Of a stretch of DNA of 50,346 nucleotides, positions 16,477-26,696 are shown one piece after another. Each line of letters starts with the position of its first letter. The first letter of the stretch is position 1. The translations under genes and the position numbers were made by a program. The notes under the pieces are model-generated. The model saw only the letters and a program-made list of their open reading frames with translations. It was not told the DNA's origin and did not search any database. The stretch is from a virus, in the IMG/VR virus record IMGVR_UViG_3300009126_000009, positions 1-50,346 of that record. One strand, given 5' to 3'.

Positions 16477-19334
16477 TGGGAAAAGCGATTAAATCACAAG
16501 TAAAGCAAGATGTGGAGGCAATTTTAAACACCCGGACCTTAACTTCTCCTGAATCAGAAGTTGAGGAAAATGTAAAAGCTATTATGAAAACACAACTTGA
16601 ACCTTATCAATTAGTAACCGCTCCATTTGTTAAAGGTGTTGCCAAAACCTTGGACCTCCCCGGTGATGTGCTTGCGGGTGCAGTTAATTTAGGACTCAAA
16701 ATCCCACCCGGTATGGAGGAATTTGAAATTCCTTCCGGTGGGTTTAATTTAATGGCTGAAGAACTTGGGCTAACTGTTCCGGAAAAACAACTACCAGAAA
16801 CACCTTTAAGGCATGGTATGGAATTTGCCGGAGAATCTTTAACATTTGCGGGACCAATGAGAACGGTTGGAAAAAATATAACCCAAGAAGCAATTGAACA
16901 AGCTCCAAAAATTAAAAAGTTTTTCATGTCTAGCATCAAGAATATTGGTGAAACAGCTAGACAAAGACCCACAAGATTTTTTGCTGCGGAAACATTTTTG
17001 GGAGGTACTTCAGGAGTTGGTTATTATGTAGGTCAGGAGAAATTTCCGGATTCTCCAATCGCTCAATTTTTAACAACTGTAGCTGGAGGAACGCTTCCTC
17101 AATTTACTCCAACTTCTCTTATTTTGCGTAAGGGTGAAGAATATGTAAGGGCATTAGCACATTTTATAAATGCAGATACGACAACGCTTAGAAATTATAC
17201 TCGATTACAGAGATTTGCTGATGATCCAAAAATAGCGGCTGAACAAATTGGGCAAACAAAAGAACTGGCAAAACTCATTCCCGGTCTTTCAGAATTTTTA
17301 GACCCGGTTGATTTGACAAAGGATATAGGTCTTTTTGGTGTTAGGGCCGCTATTTTAAGAAAACTTCCGGAGCTTAGACAGGAGGATCTTAAAAAAATTG
17401 AGGAAATTAATGCTGCTCTCCATAAAGCATTTAAAGAATTAGCGGGTGGAAAATCTGTACGGCAAAATATTGAGTTGACAAGAGAATCACTTGAAGCACA
17501 TATCCAAGTTGTTGATGACATGATGGATCTTTATGTTAAATCCGCAACTAGAAAAGCCGATGATGCAGTTAGGGGAATTCCGGAAACAGATGTATTGAGT
17601 GCGGAAAGGGCTTTCTTTGAAGAACTAAACTTAGCCGAAGATGCCAGCTATAAAATTGTTAGAGGGGAATGGTTAGAAGTTCCCATGGATGAACTTGTTA
17701 GTGCAAGTTCAGTAATGGAAATTTGGAAAAAGGAATTACAACAACAATCACGCTATGGGGCCAATAAGAGCCGGATTCCATCTTTTGTTACAGAACGGTT
17801 TGGAAGATTTGTTAAAAACAAGAAAACTAAAAAATTAGAGTTCAAAAAGGGAACATTTAAAGCAGAAGATCTTACCCTTCAGGATGTTCAGGATGCAAGA
17901 AGTGAAATTCTTCAATTGATCAGAGAAGAAAGAGGAATTACCGGAAATAAGGATAGAAATAAAATAAGATATTTAAATGATTTGCAAAAAGGTCTTTTAA
18001 AAATACTGGAAAATGCTGGAGAAGGATTAAAAGGAGATGCGGCTTTTAAATTTAAAAAAGCTATAGCCGCAACCAAGTTACACAATGAAAAATTCAATCG
18101 AGGAATTGTATCAAAAATACTTGGGGTTGATACCACGGGCCTTGGAAGGATTGATCCTGAAATTTCAATTACTGCTTCCATTGGAACAGGAAGACCGGAA
18201 ATAACTGCTGTTAATTTTAAACAGATAGAAGCTGCATTGGACAAAGTTGAAACCCGGGTTCCTAAAGGAGAGACAGCAGAAACTTTATTTGAAGGACCGA
18301 ATCAAGCAAAGGAATATATAGCAGATTGGATAGCGGCTAAGTTTACCCAATCTCATATAGATGGGGGCCAAGTAAATGTTCAAAGTGCTACAAAATTTAT
18401 ACAGCAAAACGAAAGAATATTAAACAGGCTTCCGGATCTTAAAAAGCAACTTGAAAATGTAGTAGCAACCGGAAACACCGCTCAATTTAGAAAAACAAGA
18501 TTAAAGAATTTTAAATCCAGAATACAAAACCCCAGTGTTGCTAAATCGGCTCTTATTATACAAAAAGACCCGATGGAAGTTTTTGCACAGTTATCTAAAT
18601 CTCGGAAACCTGATACTGAAATCAGTACCATTATTAATCAAATTAATAAAGCTGATCCAAGTGGTGAGGCTTTAGAAGGATTGCAACACGCTTTTATAGA
18701 ATTTTTGAGGAGAAAATCTTCAATAGGGGAAATGGATCAACATGGTCATAAAATGTTATCAGGGTTTAACCTTACTAACATATTGGATGGGGTTGATGAA
18801 AATGAAGGTTTAAAATTAATTTTTGAAAAACTTTTAACAAAACAGCAACAAGAAAGGGTCCATGTAATCGCTGATTTTGCCAGATCGCTTGATGAAAGAA
18901 GAGGAGCAGAAGCGGTATTGGATCATCTGATTGGAGAAAAAACAGATAAAAATTTGGAAGCAATGGTTGGGATTTTTGGAGCAAGATTGGGATCTGTTCT
19001 AAACAGCATGGTAAGCAAAATCCCGGGCATTGGTAGTGGCCCGGGAGCTATTCAAGTTCCGGGGATAGTAGCACAACGGATGCGTGAAACTTTAAGGGAT
19101 TTTACTACAGATCCAGCCGGGAGCATTATTACTAAAGCAATACTTCAGGATGATGAGGAACTTTTCAAAGCTTTAACTACAAAAATAAAAAGCAGAGAAG
19201 ATGTAGTTTTTGTCAGTAAACAGCTTAATGCTTGGTTAATTTCAGCATTACTTGAAAATGAAGGATACTTGGGAGGGGATTCTGGACTTGATCCATCAAA
19301 AATAGCAGATACCCCAGTCCACCTTGTAGATTAA
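16476..19334 (+). CDS. Large internal virion protein (second)
   Basis: This 952-residue protein begins with GTG overlapping the TAG of the preceding frame, with AAAGGG 8 bases upstream. It has an N-terminal amphipathic region (LVTAPFVKGVAKTLDLPGDVLAGAVNLG) and long charged helices. T7-like genomes encode gp16-like ejection proteins in this position before the fibre. I see no transglycosylase motif. The assignment rests on order, size and composition. Confidence 0.65.
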   Translation: MGKAIKSQVKQDVEAILNTRTLTSPESEVEENVKAIMKTQLEPYQLVTAPFVKGVAKTLDLPGDVLAGAVNLGLKIPPGMEEFEIPSGGFNLMAEELGLTVPEKQLPETPLRHGMEFAGESLTFAGPMRTVGKNITQEAIEQAPKIKKFFMSSIKNIGETARQRPTRFFAAETFLGGTSGVGYYVGQEKFPDSPIAQFLTTVAGGTLPQFTPTSLILRKGEEYVRALAHFINADTTTLRNYTRLQRFADDPKIAAEQIGQTKELAKLIPGLSEFLDPVDLTKDIGLFGVRAAILRKLPELRQEDLKKIEEINAALHKAFKELAGGKSVRQNIELTRESLEAHIQVVDDMMDLYVKSATRKADDAVRGIPETDVLSAERAFFEELNLAEDASYKIVRGEWLEVPMDELVSASSVMEIWKKELQQQSRYGANKSRIPSFVTERFGRFVKNKKTKKLEFKKGTFKAEDLTLQDVQDARSEILQLIREERGITGNKDRNKIRYLNDLQKGLLKILENAGEGLKGDAAFKFKKAIAATKLHNEKFNRGIVSKILGVDTTGLGRIDPEISITASIGTGRPEITAVNFKQIEAALDKVETRVPKGETAETLFEGPNQAKEYIADWIAAKFTQSHIDGGQVNVQSATKFIQQNERILNRLPDLKKQLENVVATGNTAQFRKTRLKNFKSRIQNPSVAKSALIIQKDPMEVFAQLSKSRKPDTEISTIINQINKADPSGEALEGLQHAFIEFLRRKSSIGEMDQHGHKMLSGFNLTNILDGVDENEGLKLIFEKLLTKQQQERVHVIADFARSLDERRGAEAVLDHLIGEKTDKNLEAMVGIFGARLGSVLNSMVSKIPGIGSGPGAIQVPGIVAQRMRETLRDFTTDPAGSIITKAILQDDEELFKALTTKIKSREDVVFVSKQLNAWLISALLENEGYLGGDSGLDPSKIADTPVHLVD

Positions 19335-19348
19335 TAAAGGAATAAAGA

Positions 19349-21616
19349 ATGACTCTTACAGCAACCACAAATAAAGTAAGTTACTCCGGAAACGGGTCCA
19401 CCACATCTTTTCCGGTCACATTTATATTCTGGGATAACACAGATGTCAGAGTTATTCTGAAAACCGATGCTACCGGGGCAGAAACGTCATGGACCGAAGG
19501 AACACATTACAGCTTAACAGGTGGTGATGGTGCGACAGGAACTTTAACGGTTAGTACAAGTCCAACCGATTATACCCCGGCATCCGGGGAAACACTGGTT
19601 ATCAAGTCCAACCTTTCTGATTTACAGAATACAAGTTATCCTTTAGGTGGCAATTTTCCATCTACTTCTGCTGAACAACAGCACGATAAGTCTGTAAGAC
19701 TGACTCAACAACAAGCGGAAGAAATCTCCCGGGCTCTCAAGTTTAAAGAATCTTCAGCAATTACAGCAATTCCAATCGCTGATCCGGAAGCATTGAAAAT
19801 GGTCCGATGGAACTCCGGTGCTACTGAAATGGAAAACGTTTCATTAACGGATCTTTCTTTAGGACTCGGAACCGCAACCAAGTGGACATTTGATTCTTCA
19901 ACCTCGATGGCAGACCCCGGGACAGGTGATATTCGGCTTAATCATGCCACGCTTGCATCCGTAAGCCAGATAGCGGTGTCCAATGCTTCGGCTCAATCAG
20001 GTAATCCGGACATTTCAGACTGGGTAGCCGCTTGGGATAATTCCAACAGTGCAGTAAGAGGGTACATCTATATACATGAAGATGGAACCCCATCAAACTT
20101 TTGGGTTGGGTATATCAATTCTGGAATAACAGATAACTCTTCTTGGCTGCAAATTCCTGTTACTCATGTAGATAGTGGTGGGTCTTTCACTGCTTCGGAC
20201 AACTTGGTTGTCGGATTTAGTCAGACCGGGGATGCAGTATCTCCGGGGATATCAATGCTCTGGGATTCTGATACAGCAGACAGCGATAGCGGGGCTGGAA
20301 AAATATGGTTCAACCATGCGACAAAAAGTTCAGTCACCGTAGTTTATATAGATGATGTTGACACTAACTCGGTAAGTATAAATAACTATGTTGATACTTT
20401 TGATGATAGCACTTCTACCAATAAAGGAACGTTAATAGTTAAGAAGAAAACCGATTCTTCTGTTTATGCTCAGTACAGTGTGAATGGGTCTGTAACCAGC
20501 GCATCTACATATTCTAAAGTTGCGGTTAGCCATACGATTTCCAACGGAACTTTTACTGATGGTGATTCTGTTGAAGTTACATTCTTCCCATCAGGCTACA
20601 AGGGGGATACCGGAGCCCGGGGGTCTGATGCCGGATACGATATGTTGTGGGATTCTGACACAGCGGATAGTGATAGCGGAGCCGGAAAAGTTTGGTTCAA
20701 CCATGCGACAAAAAGTTCTGTAACAGTCATCTATGTAGACGATGTTGAAAAAGGCGGGACCGATATTCAAGCAGATTTGGATACATGGGATGATTCAACC
20801 AGTACCATTAACGGACAGATAAGAGTTGTTGATCAAACTGATGAAACGATCTTTGCTATCTACAATGTCACGGGAGCCGTAACCAGTAAAACGGGATATA
20901 GTTCTGTAGCAGTAACTCATGTTGCAAGTGGCGGTTCTTTTTCAGACGGTAACACAGTCACAATGAGTTTCACCCGCACTGGAGATAAAGGCGATACGGG
21001 TGCGACTGGAGCCACGGGTGCGACTGGAGCCACGGGTGCAACAGGTTCGACTGGAGCCACAGGGCAAGCCGGAGCCGATAGTGGACTTAGTTTTAGATTT
21101 AATACATCAACTGCTGATTCTGATAATGATGCCGGAGATTTTTGGTACAACAACGGAAGTGTCGGCAGTGCAACTTTAATATACTTTGACGATGCTGATA
21201 CTAACTCAACCGATGTTCAAACAATAACCGATGCTTTTGATGATTCTACTAATACTTCTCACAAAGGAACAATTAGAATTGTTCAAGAGGCTAATCAAGC
21301 TAATTGGCATCAATTCACGGTTAGCGGGTCTGTAACACAGAAGTCCGGGTATTCCAGTCTTGGAGTTACTTATGTGGCTTCCAATGGGACCATCAGCAAC
21401 AATGATCTTTGTAGAGTTCAATTTACCCGCACTGGAAACCTTGGTGCAACTGGCGCAACTGGAGCTACCGGAGCTACCGGAGCAACTGGTCCACAGGGGC
21501 CAGCGGGTCCAACTGGGGCTACAGGAGCGACAGGAGCGACTGGGCCACAAGGCCCAACAGGTGCTACTGGCCCTCAAGGTGAAGCCTCAATCGGAGATAT
21601 TATTGCACTAGGATAA
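19349..21616 (+). CDS. Tail fibre with T7-like N-terminus and collagen repeats
   Basis: This 755-residue protein starts with a T7 gp17-type attachment domain (about residues 1-140: [17 protein letters not shown]..., [24 protein letters not shown]). Four diverged repeats of about 110-130 residues follow, with signatures such as [16 protein letters not shown] and [11 protein letters not shown]. Two collagen-like Gly-X-Y stretches lie at about residues 546-575 and 696-744 ([20 protein letters not shown]). It ends GDIIALG without an obvious receptor-binding tip, so the downstream cassettes may supply that part. It is the proximal fibre or hub. Confidence 0.88.
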   Translation: MTLTATTNKVSYSGNGSTTSFPVTFIFWDNTDVRVILKTDATGAETSWTEGTHYSLTGGDGATGTLTVSTSPTDYTPASGETLVIKSNLSDLQNTSYPLGGNFPSTSAEQQHDKSVRLTQQQAEEISRALKFKESSAITAIPIADPEALKMVRWNSGATEMENVSLTDLSLGLGTATKWTFDSSTSMADPGTGDIRLNHATLASVSQIAVSNASAQSGNPDISDWVAAWDNSNSAVRGYIYIHEDGTPSNFWVGYINSGITDNSSWLQIPVTHVDSGGSFTASDNLVVGFSQTGDAVSPGISMLWDSDTADSDSGAGKIWFNHATKSSVTVVYIDDVDTNSVSINNYVDTFDDSTSTNKGTLIVKKKTDSSVYAQYSVNGSVTSASTYSKVAVSHTISNGTFTDGDSVEVTFFPSGYKGDTGARGSDAGYDMLWDSDTADSDSGAGKVWFNHATKSSVTVIYVDDVEKGGTDIQADLDTWDDSTSTINGQIRVVDQTDETIFAIYNVTGAVTSKTGYSSVAVTHVASGGSFSDGNTVTMSFTRTGDKGDTGATGATGATGATGATGSTGATGQAGADSGLSFRFNTSTADSDNDAGDFWYNNGSVGSATLIYFDDADTNSTDVQTITDAFDDSTNTSHKGTIRIVQEANQANWHQFTVSGSVTQKSGYSSLGVTYVASNGTISNNDLCRVQFTRTGNLGATGATGATGATGATGPQGPAGPTGATGATGATGPQGPTGATGPQGEASIGDIIALG
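20260..20720 (+). repeat. Recent internal duplication in the fibre gene
   Basis: About 80 bases beginning with 'gggattctga' near 20262 and near 20648 are highly similar, mostly third-position differences. Both encode [14 protein letters not shown](I/V)[11 protein letters not shown]. The spacing is one protein repeat (about 126 codons), so a whole repeat unit was probably duplicated. Confidence 0.7.
20985..21075 (+). repeat. Collagen-coding tandem repeat 1
   Basis: Nine-base Gly-Ala-Thr units (GGTGCGACT, GGAGCCACG) alternate in tandem, encoding [10 protein letters not shown] and so on. Synonymous alternation forms an 18-base higher repeat, prone to length change. Confidence 0.8.
21430..21590 (+). 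repeat. Collagen-coding tandem repeat 2
   Basis: A second run of Gly-X-Y codons (GGTGCAACT, GGAGCTACC, GGGCCACAAGGC) forms the shaft just before the fibre C-terminus. Confidence 0.8.
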
Positions 21617-21634
21617 TTTAACTAAGGAAATATT

Positions 21635-21967
21635 ATGGCTAACACTTTTAAACTTAAAACTGAAACTGGAGGAAGCACAGGGGCTAATACTGATTTAACT
21701 ATATATACAGTACCTTCATCAACCACAACTGTAGTTATCGGATGCACGATTGCTAATACGATTACTAGTTCTATTACGATTGATGCAAAGATAGAAAATG
21801 CTGACGGAGATAATATATACATCGGGAAAGACTTACCTGTTCCTTCTGGTTCGGCATTAGACATCCTCGCTGGTAAAATTGTAATGGAAACCTCAGACGT
21901 TTTAAAAGTACAAAGCGATACTGCTAATTCTTTTGACGTTGCACTCTCAATCATGGAGCAAACCTAA
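21635..21967 (+). CDS. Small beta-rich tail-associated protein
   Basis: This 110-residue protein (MANTFKLKTETGGSTGANTDLTIYTVP...) has alternating beta pattern and no cysteines. Short proteins of this type follow fibres in aquatic phages and are probably structural, but I know no defined function. The ribosome site AAGGAA precedes it, and its TAATG overlap leads into the first fibre cassette. Confidence 0.6.
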   Translation: MANTFKLKTETGGSTGANTDLTIYTVPSSTTTVVIGCTIANTITSSITIDAKIENADGDNIYIGKDLPVPSGSALDILAGKIVMETSDVLKVQSDTANSFDVALSIMEQT

Positions 21968-23097
21968 TGGCTGGTTTTATTGGGAATAAACCCGGAGCAA
22001 AATACGCTACCTTAACGAGACAGACTTTCAGTTCTCCAACTGGAACGAGTCATACGTTATCTCAGACCGTCACCAATAGTGATGATCTTTTGCTCTACAT
22101 AAATAATGTTAAGCAAAATCCTGCGGATTATACAGCGAGTGGTACGACCTTAACTACTGCTAGTTTAGCAGGGGGAACTGAGATGTACTGCCTGTATTAC
22201 GGCAAGACCACAGAGACAGTTGCTCCTCCTGCAAGTTCAGTAGGCGATTCGCATATTGTTGATATGGCTTCAAGTAAGCTGACAGGGGCTTTGCCAGCTT
22301 TGGATGGGTCGGCATTAACTGGTTTATCTCCTAACACTAACTTTATTGGTGGACTGAATACTGCAAATGGAACGGATGCTGCTCACGATATAAATATTGC
22401 TGTTGGTAGTGCAAGAGATTATACAGACACAGCAACAATGACTTTAGCTTCTGCAATAACAAAACAAATTGATGCGTCTTGGGCAGTAGGGACTAATGCT
22501 GGTGGGCTTGATACTGGATCGGTTGGAGCATCAACAGGGTATGGATTATATTTAATTAGACGTACTGATACAGGAGTGGTTGATGTTTTATTTAGTACAG
22601 ATATGTCTGCCTCTGGTGGAAGTGTAACTATGCCCACTAGCTATACCCAAAAAAGATTAATTGGATGGGTTAGGACAGATAGTAGTTCTAATATTTTATC
22701 GTTTCTTCAAAGCGGTGATTATTTTAGGATACAGGGTGACGTTGTCATAGAATTTAGTGATCCAACCATAACCCCAAATACTTTTGAAACTGCCACTCTT
22801 ACTACTCCCCCTTTATGTATTAGTCACGGATATTTGGCTCATAATAACACATCTGAGACTGCACTTAATCAGCATATGTGGATTAAAACCAAAGGGGCTG
22901 CTGATTCGGCTACAGATGGACGAGAGGCTACTTTAAAAATAGGCACATCTGGAACTCAAGATAATATGACAATGCAAGTAGATGTTCTGGCAGATGCTAA
23001 TAAGCAAGTTGAGTATGCTGCATCAGAGGTTGCAGGGGCAGCTGACTTTCAATACAGATTATTTGCTTGCGATATGATAACACGGAGTAACCCATAA
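21967..23097 (+). CDS. Cassette 1: fibre-like protein
   Basis: This 376-residue protein has an N-terminal block (MAGFIGNKPGAKYATLTRQTFSSPTG..., LLLYINNVKQNPADY) common in marine phage fibres. A connector motif SKLTGALPALDGSALTGL (about residues 107-124) recurs in cassettes 2 and 5, and a unique beta-rich C-terminal domain follows that may bind a receptor. Its stop overlaps the ATG of its small partner. Confidence 0.7.
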   Translation: MAGFIGNKPGAKYATLTRQTFSSPTGTSHTLSQTVTNSDDLLLYINNVKQNPADYTASGTTLTTASLAGGTEMYCLYYGKTTETVAPPASSVGDSHIVDMASSKLTGALPALDGSALTGLSPNTNFIGGLNTANGTDAAHDINIAVGSARDYTDTATMTLASAITKQIDASWAVGTNAGGLDTGSVGASTGYGLYLIRRTDTGVVDVLFSTDMSASGGSVTMPTSYTQKRLIGWVRTDSSSNILSFLQSGDYFRIQGDVVIEFSDPTITPNTFETATLTTPPLCISHGYLAHNNTSETALNQHMWIKTKGAADSATDGREATLKIGTSGTQDNMTMQVDVLADANKQVEYAASEVAGAADFQYRLFACDMITRSNP

Positions 23098-23405
23098 TGA
23101 TTAGTACAATTATAAACAGTAATGGTATTCCAGTTTATACTGGTCACGAAAAAAATGATAAGTTTATTGCTATTTTAGCAGAAGCAGGGAATAGTCGAAT
23201 TAATATTTCGCCTACATTTGATGAGTCTAAATGGGATGGGGAAAAATGGATCAACAATGAACAACCTCCTACATACGCAGAGAAGCGTAAATTAGAATAT
23301 CCAACAATAGAAGAATGTGTCCACGCAATATTAGACAATGAACTAGATGCTCTACAGGTGAAACGACAAGCAGTAAAGAAAAAATATCCGAAGGAGAATA
23401 ACTAA
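23097..23405 (+). CDS. Cassette 1: small partner protein
   Basis: This 102-residue protein ends AEKRKLEYPTIEECVHAILDN, then VKKKYPKENN. The C-terminal pattern (Y..KRK.EYP.......VK.KYPK) is shared with the partners at 24625, 25729, 26693 and 27624, while the N-terminal halves differ. Phage proteins with this tail are usually annotated as tail-assembly chaperone-like or structural. Alternation with fibre genes suggests one partner per fibre. Confidence 0.65.
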   Translation: MISTIINSNGIPVYTGHEKNDKFIAILAEAGNSRINISPTFDESKWDGEKWINNEQPPTYAEKRKLEYPTIEECVHAILDNELDALQVKRQAVKKKYPKENN

Positions 23406-24613
23406 TGCCATCTCTATCGAAAGTAGGATCAGAAATGTTGGACGGTGCGTTACCAGCGTTGGATGCGAGTAGCTTGACTAACCTAGACGCTAGGGATTTA
23501 GAAAATGCGTTGCCAGCTATCTCAGGTGCGAGCCTTACTGGTATTGATGGTGGTGCTAAGCAGAATTTTATTATTGACGGAGATTTTACGCAGTGGGTTG
23601 AAGGAACAACTTTTGCTTCCCCTAATAACAATGTTTATAATGCAACATTTTTTAGAACTGTTTATACAGGTACGGGCAATCTTACTATTAATAGGTCAAC
23701 AGACGTACCTACTGTTGCACAATCAGGATATGGTTCATCTTATAGCTTTGAAACTGATGTTACAACAGCAGATGCAACTCCTCACAGCACTGCTCAGTAT
23801 TATCATAACCATCAAATGACAGGTTCTGTTTTTGCTCACTTACATCAACAAGAAGTCACACTTTCCTTTTGGCACAAACACACCAAAACAGGAACTTATT
23901 GTGTTGGCTTTTCAAATGGGGCGCAGGATAGATCATATATTGCTGAATATACGCAGACTACTACAAATACTTGGGAAAAGGCTAGTATTACATTGACAAT
24001 GGACACTAGTGGAACGTGGCTATTGACTGAGGCAGACAAAGGATTGGAGATAAAGTTTGTTATGGCTCAATCATCGGCTTCAACGTGGACAGGTACTGCA
24101 AACACTTGGCAAGCAGGACACAAATATACAACTTCTAATCAAGTACAAAATTTTGATAGCACATCCAACTACTTTAGAATAGCCCAAGTCGGCCTCTATC
24201 TTGGTTCAACAGCACCAACTTTTACATCACCCCCGCTTGCTACGGTGAAAGATCAAGTGGGTTATTATGTGGAAGAATTGCTTGAGCATCAGGGGGCTGG
24301 GGGTGCAACTGCAAGAATGATGGGTTCTGGATTTTTCAATGATACAGATTCCTTTTGGATTTCTATACATTATACCAGCAAGAAACGTAAAGTTCCTATT
24401 ATAACTTATGGTTCTACAATGACACATTATTCGGTTACTTGGGAAAATAGTGCTAACTACGCTGAGGCTTTTAATCAGGTTACGCACATATCTAAAGTAG
24501 CGTGTGCCATTCACGCTGAACTGGACAATACTGGTGCTACTCACGGTGGGTATGGCGCACTTCTACACGCTATTAATACCGCTACTTTTTTTCTCGTAGA
24601 CGCACGACATTAG
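23405..24613 (+). CDS. Cassette 2: fibre-like protein with beta-sandwich
   Basis: This 402-residue protein has two connector motifs near the start (GALPALDASSLTNL and NALPAISGASLTGI) and then NFIIDGDFTQWVEGTTFASP, a start typical of phage carbohydrate-binding-like domains. The strand pattern FWHKHTKTGTYCVGF and NYFRIAQVGLYLGS is typical of such modules. A last region of about 100 residues is of unknown type. It probably is a receptor-binding tip. Confidence 0.72.
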   Translation: MPSLSKVGSEMLDGALPALDASSLTNLDARDLENALPAISGASLTGIDGGAKQNFIIDGDFTQWVEGTTFASPNNNVYNATFFRTVYTGTGNLTINRSTDVPTVAQSGYGSSYSFETDVTTADATPHSTAQYYHNHQMTGSVFAHLHQQEVTLSFWHKHTKTGTYCVGFSNGAQDRSYIAEYTQTTTNTWEKASITLTMDTSGTWLLTEADKGLEIKFVMAQSSASTWTGTANTWQAGHKYTTSNQVQNFDSTSNYFRIAQVGLYLGSTAPTFTSPPLATVKDQVGYYVEELLEHQGAGGATARMMGSGFFNDTDSFWISIHYTSKKRKVPIITYGSTMTHYSVTWENSANYAEAFNQVTHISKVACAIHAELDNTGATHGGYGALLHAINTATFFLVDARH

Positions 24614-24624
24614 GAGTTTAATTA

Positions 24625-24942
24625 ATGAGTATAACAAAAATAACAGATTGTGTGGATGCTGGTAATTATAAAGTAGAAACGGATGAGGGTGCTACACATC
24701 ACGTTCCAAAAACAGATAATGAGGCTCTTGAGCGATTTGGTATTAAACAATGGATTGATGACGGCAAGAGTATAAACGAATATGTACCTCCTAAAAAATC
24801 GTGGGTGAGTAAGCGTTTAGCTAAGATGGCAGACGGTGGATATGGTTCTATTGGAGAACAATTAGAAATGATCGGTGAACAGGGGATGGATGTTTTTCAA
24901 ACTCATATTGCAAAAGTTAAATCAGATATACCAAAGGAGTAA
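24625..24942 (+). CDS. Cassette 2: small partner protein
   Basis: This 105-residue protein is the second member of the partner family. It ends with ...KRLAKMADGGYGSIGEQLEMIGE, then HIAKVKSDIPKE, the most diverged version of the family tail. The N-terminus (MSITKITDCVDAGNYKVETDEGATHHV) is unrelated to the other partners, consistent with matching to its own fibre. Confidence 0.6.
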   Translation: MSITKITDCVDAGNYKVETDEGATHHVPKTDNEALERFGIKQWIDDGKSINEYVPPKKSWVSKRLAKMADGGYGSIGEQLEMIGEQGMDVFQTHIAKVKSDIPKE

Positions 24943-24945
24943 CGA

Positions 24946-25140
24946 ATGGCTTACATAGGTAATAGTCCAGAGAATGACGGCCCTTATGTTGGATCAGGGG
25001 ATGAGTATATTAGGACTAACTCAAATCAGATCAACCAGAATCTAACTATACCGCTTAATATGAACGGCTCAAGTGTTGGCCCAATTACGGTGAGCGACAC
25101 ATATACCATTACAATCAATGGCGTGTGGACTATAATTTAA
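24946..25140 (+). CDS. Short fibre N-terminal-like protein
   Basis: This 64-residue protein starts MAYIGNSPENDGPYVGSGDEY, like the attachment block of marine fibres, and ends ITVSDTYTITINGVWTII, a small beta tip. It lacks the middle domains of the other fibres, so it may be a miniature fibre, a head fibre or a remnant of a cassette that lost its tip. The upstream AAAGGAG ribosome site supports translation. Confidence 0.6.
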   Translation: MAYIGNSPENDGPYVGSGDEYIRTNSNQINQNLTIPLNMNGSSVGPITVSDTYTITINGVWTII

Positions 25141-25149
25141 GGATATAAA

Positions 25150-25722
25150 ATGGCAAGTACAATTAAAGTAGACACGATTGATACTCCTAGTGGTGCAGGG
25201 AATATAACGCTGAATAGACCTATTGCTGGGGATGGCAGTAATCTTACTGGATTAGGTTATACAGAAGTCGGGGTTGCCACTACCACATCAGGTTCAACAA
25301 GCACAATTAGTGGAATACCAGCAGAAGTTAAGACTGTTATGATTGTAGTTAATGCTACTTCAAATACAGGGGCAGCAGAGCTACAGTTACTACTTGGAGA
25401 TTCAGGTGGGATAGAAACATCAGGTTATCTTAGTATGTCACATAAGTCTGACGTTGGGACAGTAACGCATAGTTCTGATACAACATATATACTACTGGCT
25501 AATGGTGGTGGTGGTGCTGACCCTTATTCTGGCATTGGTCATCTGACAAGGTCTGCTAGTGGCGTAAATACTTGGGTGTATACATCAATCATTTACCAAA
25601 GCATCCAAGCCCAAAACTGGACAAGTGCTACCAAGTCCTTATCTGGAGAACTTACTCAAATACAATTAAAGACCAGCGGAACCTTTGATGCTGGTAATTG
25701 GAATATCTACTACCAAAAATAG
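25150..25722 (+). CDS. Cassette 3: fibre-like protein
   Basis: This 190-residue protein starts MASTIKVDTIDTPSGAGNITLNRPIAGDGSNLTGLG, a widespread short-fibre N-terminus in aquatic phages, followed by a beta-rich tip. It is the shortest cassette with a partner. An AAGGATA ribosome site lies upstream. Confidence 0.68.
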   Translation: MASTIKVDTIDTPSGAGNITLNRPIAGDGSNLTGLGYTEVGVATTTSGSTSTISGIPAEVKTVMIVVNATSNTGAAELQLLLGDSGGIETSGYLSMSHKSDVGTVTHSSDTTYILLANGGGGADPYSGIGHLTRSASGVNTWVYTSIIYQSIQAQNWTSATKSLSGELTQIQLKTSGTFDAGNWNIYYQK

Positions 25723-25728
25723 GATATT

Positions 25729-26079
25729 ATGGGATACTTAGCTATAGTTAAACAGACAGGCGGTACGGTAGAAAAGTACCAAGACTTTGCCACGGAAGCA
25801 GAGGCAGATGCTCACGTTGTGACTTATGGTGGTTTTGTCGTTCAACAGCCAACGAATCTTAATTTTGATTATTTAGTTGCTGACAGTTCAAAGAAAACTC
25901 TGACATTTGACCAAGCAAGATACGACAACGATCAAGCACTTATTAATTCAACACAATACCAAAGAGACAGGAAACCTCTCTACGGAACGTGGGAGGAGCA
26001 ATTAGATATGATGTATCACGGCACTTGGAAAGACCACGTTGCAAAGGTTAAAGCCGACATACCGAAAGGAAATAGCTAA
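25729..26079 (+). CDS. Cassette 3: small partner protein
   Basis: This 116-residue protein (MGYLAIVKQTGGTVEKYQDFATEAEADAHV...) ends YQRDRKPLYGTWEEQLDMMYHG, then HVAKVKADIPKGNS. It has the partner-family tail with EEQLDMM as in other phage tail-assembly-like proteins. Its stop overlaps the next fibre start. Confidence 0.62.
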   Translation: MGYLAIVKQTGGTVEKYQDFATEAEADAHVVTYGGFVVQQPTNLNFDYLVADSSKKTLTFDQARYDNDQALINSTQYQRDRKPLYGTWEEQLDMMYHGTWKDHVAKVKADIPKGNS

Positions 26080-26696
26080 TGAGTCCACAAATTGACATTT
26101 CAGGAAGCGACTCCAAACTAAGTTGCGACAAAATTCAGGGCCAGAGTGCGAGTACTATAACAGTTCCCACAGGGCATACAGTTGCAATTACGGATAGTGG
26201 TGGGCTTACTCTGGCTGGTACGGCTGTTAATGCTGGGAGCTTGGGAAAAGTTTTGCAAGTGGTAAATACACAAACTGGTGCTGTAGCTACAGGAACCACA
26301 GTAATGCCAGAGGACGATACCATCCCACAGAACACTGAGGGAGTAGAATTTATGACGTTGGCTATAACTCCAACATCCGCTTCCAGTAAATTATTAATTC
26401 AAGTTCACGCTATGGCTTCACATAGTGATGGAACTGCCAATACCATAGGGATAGCATTATTCCAAGATTCTACAGCCAATGCTCTTGGGGCTATGCACAT
26501 TAGACTTACTGTTTCATTAAGAAAATTATTAAGTTTCAATCATTATATGACGGCTGGAACTACATCCGCTACAACTTTTAAAGTTCGTATAGGTGGTTCA
26601 GATGCAGGGACAACTACATTCAACGGTAATGGAGGTTCACGTTTATTGGGTGGAGCGATGGCATCATCAATTACAATAACGGAGATAGCAGTATGA
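26079..26696 (+). CDS. Cassette 4: fibre-like protein
   Basis: This 205-residue protein opens MSPQIDISGSDSKLSCDKIQGQSAS and contains GKVLQVVNTQTGAVATGTT, matching GKVLQVVQTVTTTQIANTT in cassette 5. The domains after that point align in pattern (MTLAITPTSASSKLLIQV versus MSVSITPSATSSKILIMM), so cassettes 4 and 5 share a tip fold of different sequence. Confidence 0.7.
   Translation: MSPQIDISGSDSKLSCDKIQGQSASTITVPTGHTVAITDSGGLTLAGTAVNAGSLGKVLQVVNTQTGAVATGTTVMPEDDTIPQNTEGVEFMTLAITPTSASSKLLIQVHAMASHSDGTANTIGIALFQDSTANALGAMHIRLTVSLRKLLSFNHYMTAGTTSATTFKVRIGGSDAGTTTFNGNGGSRLLGGAMASSITITEIAV

Noticed and set aside
20917-21577. Antisense frames opposite the collagen repeats
   Set aside because: They are low-complexity mirror translations of the fibre gene.
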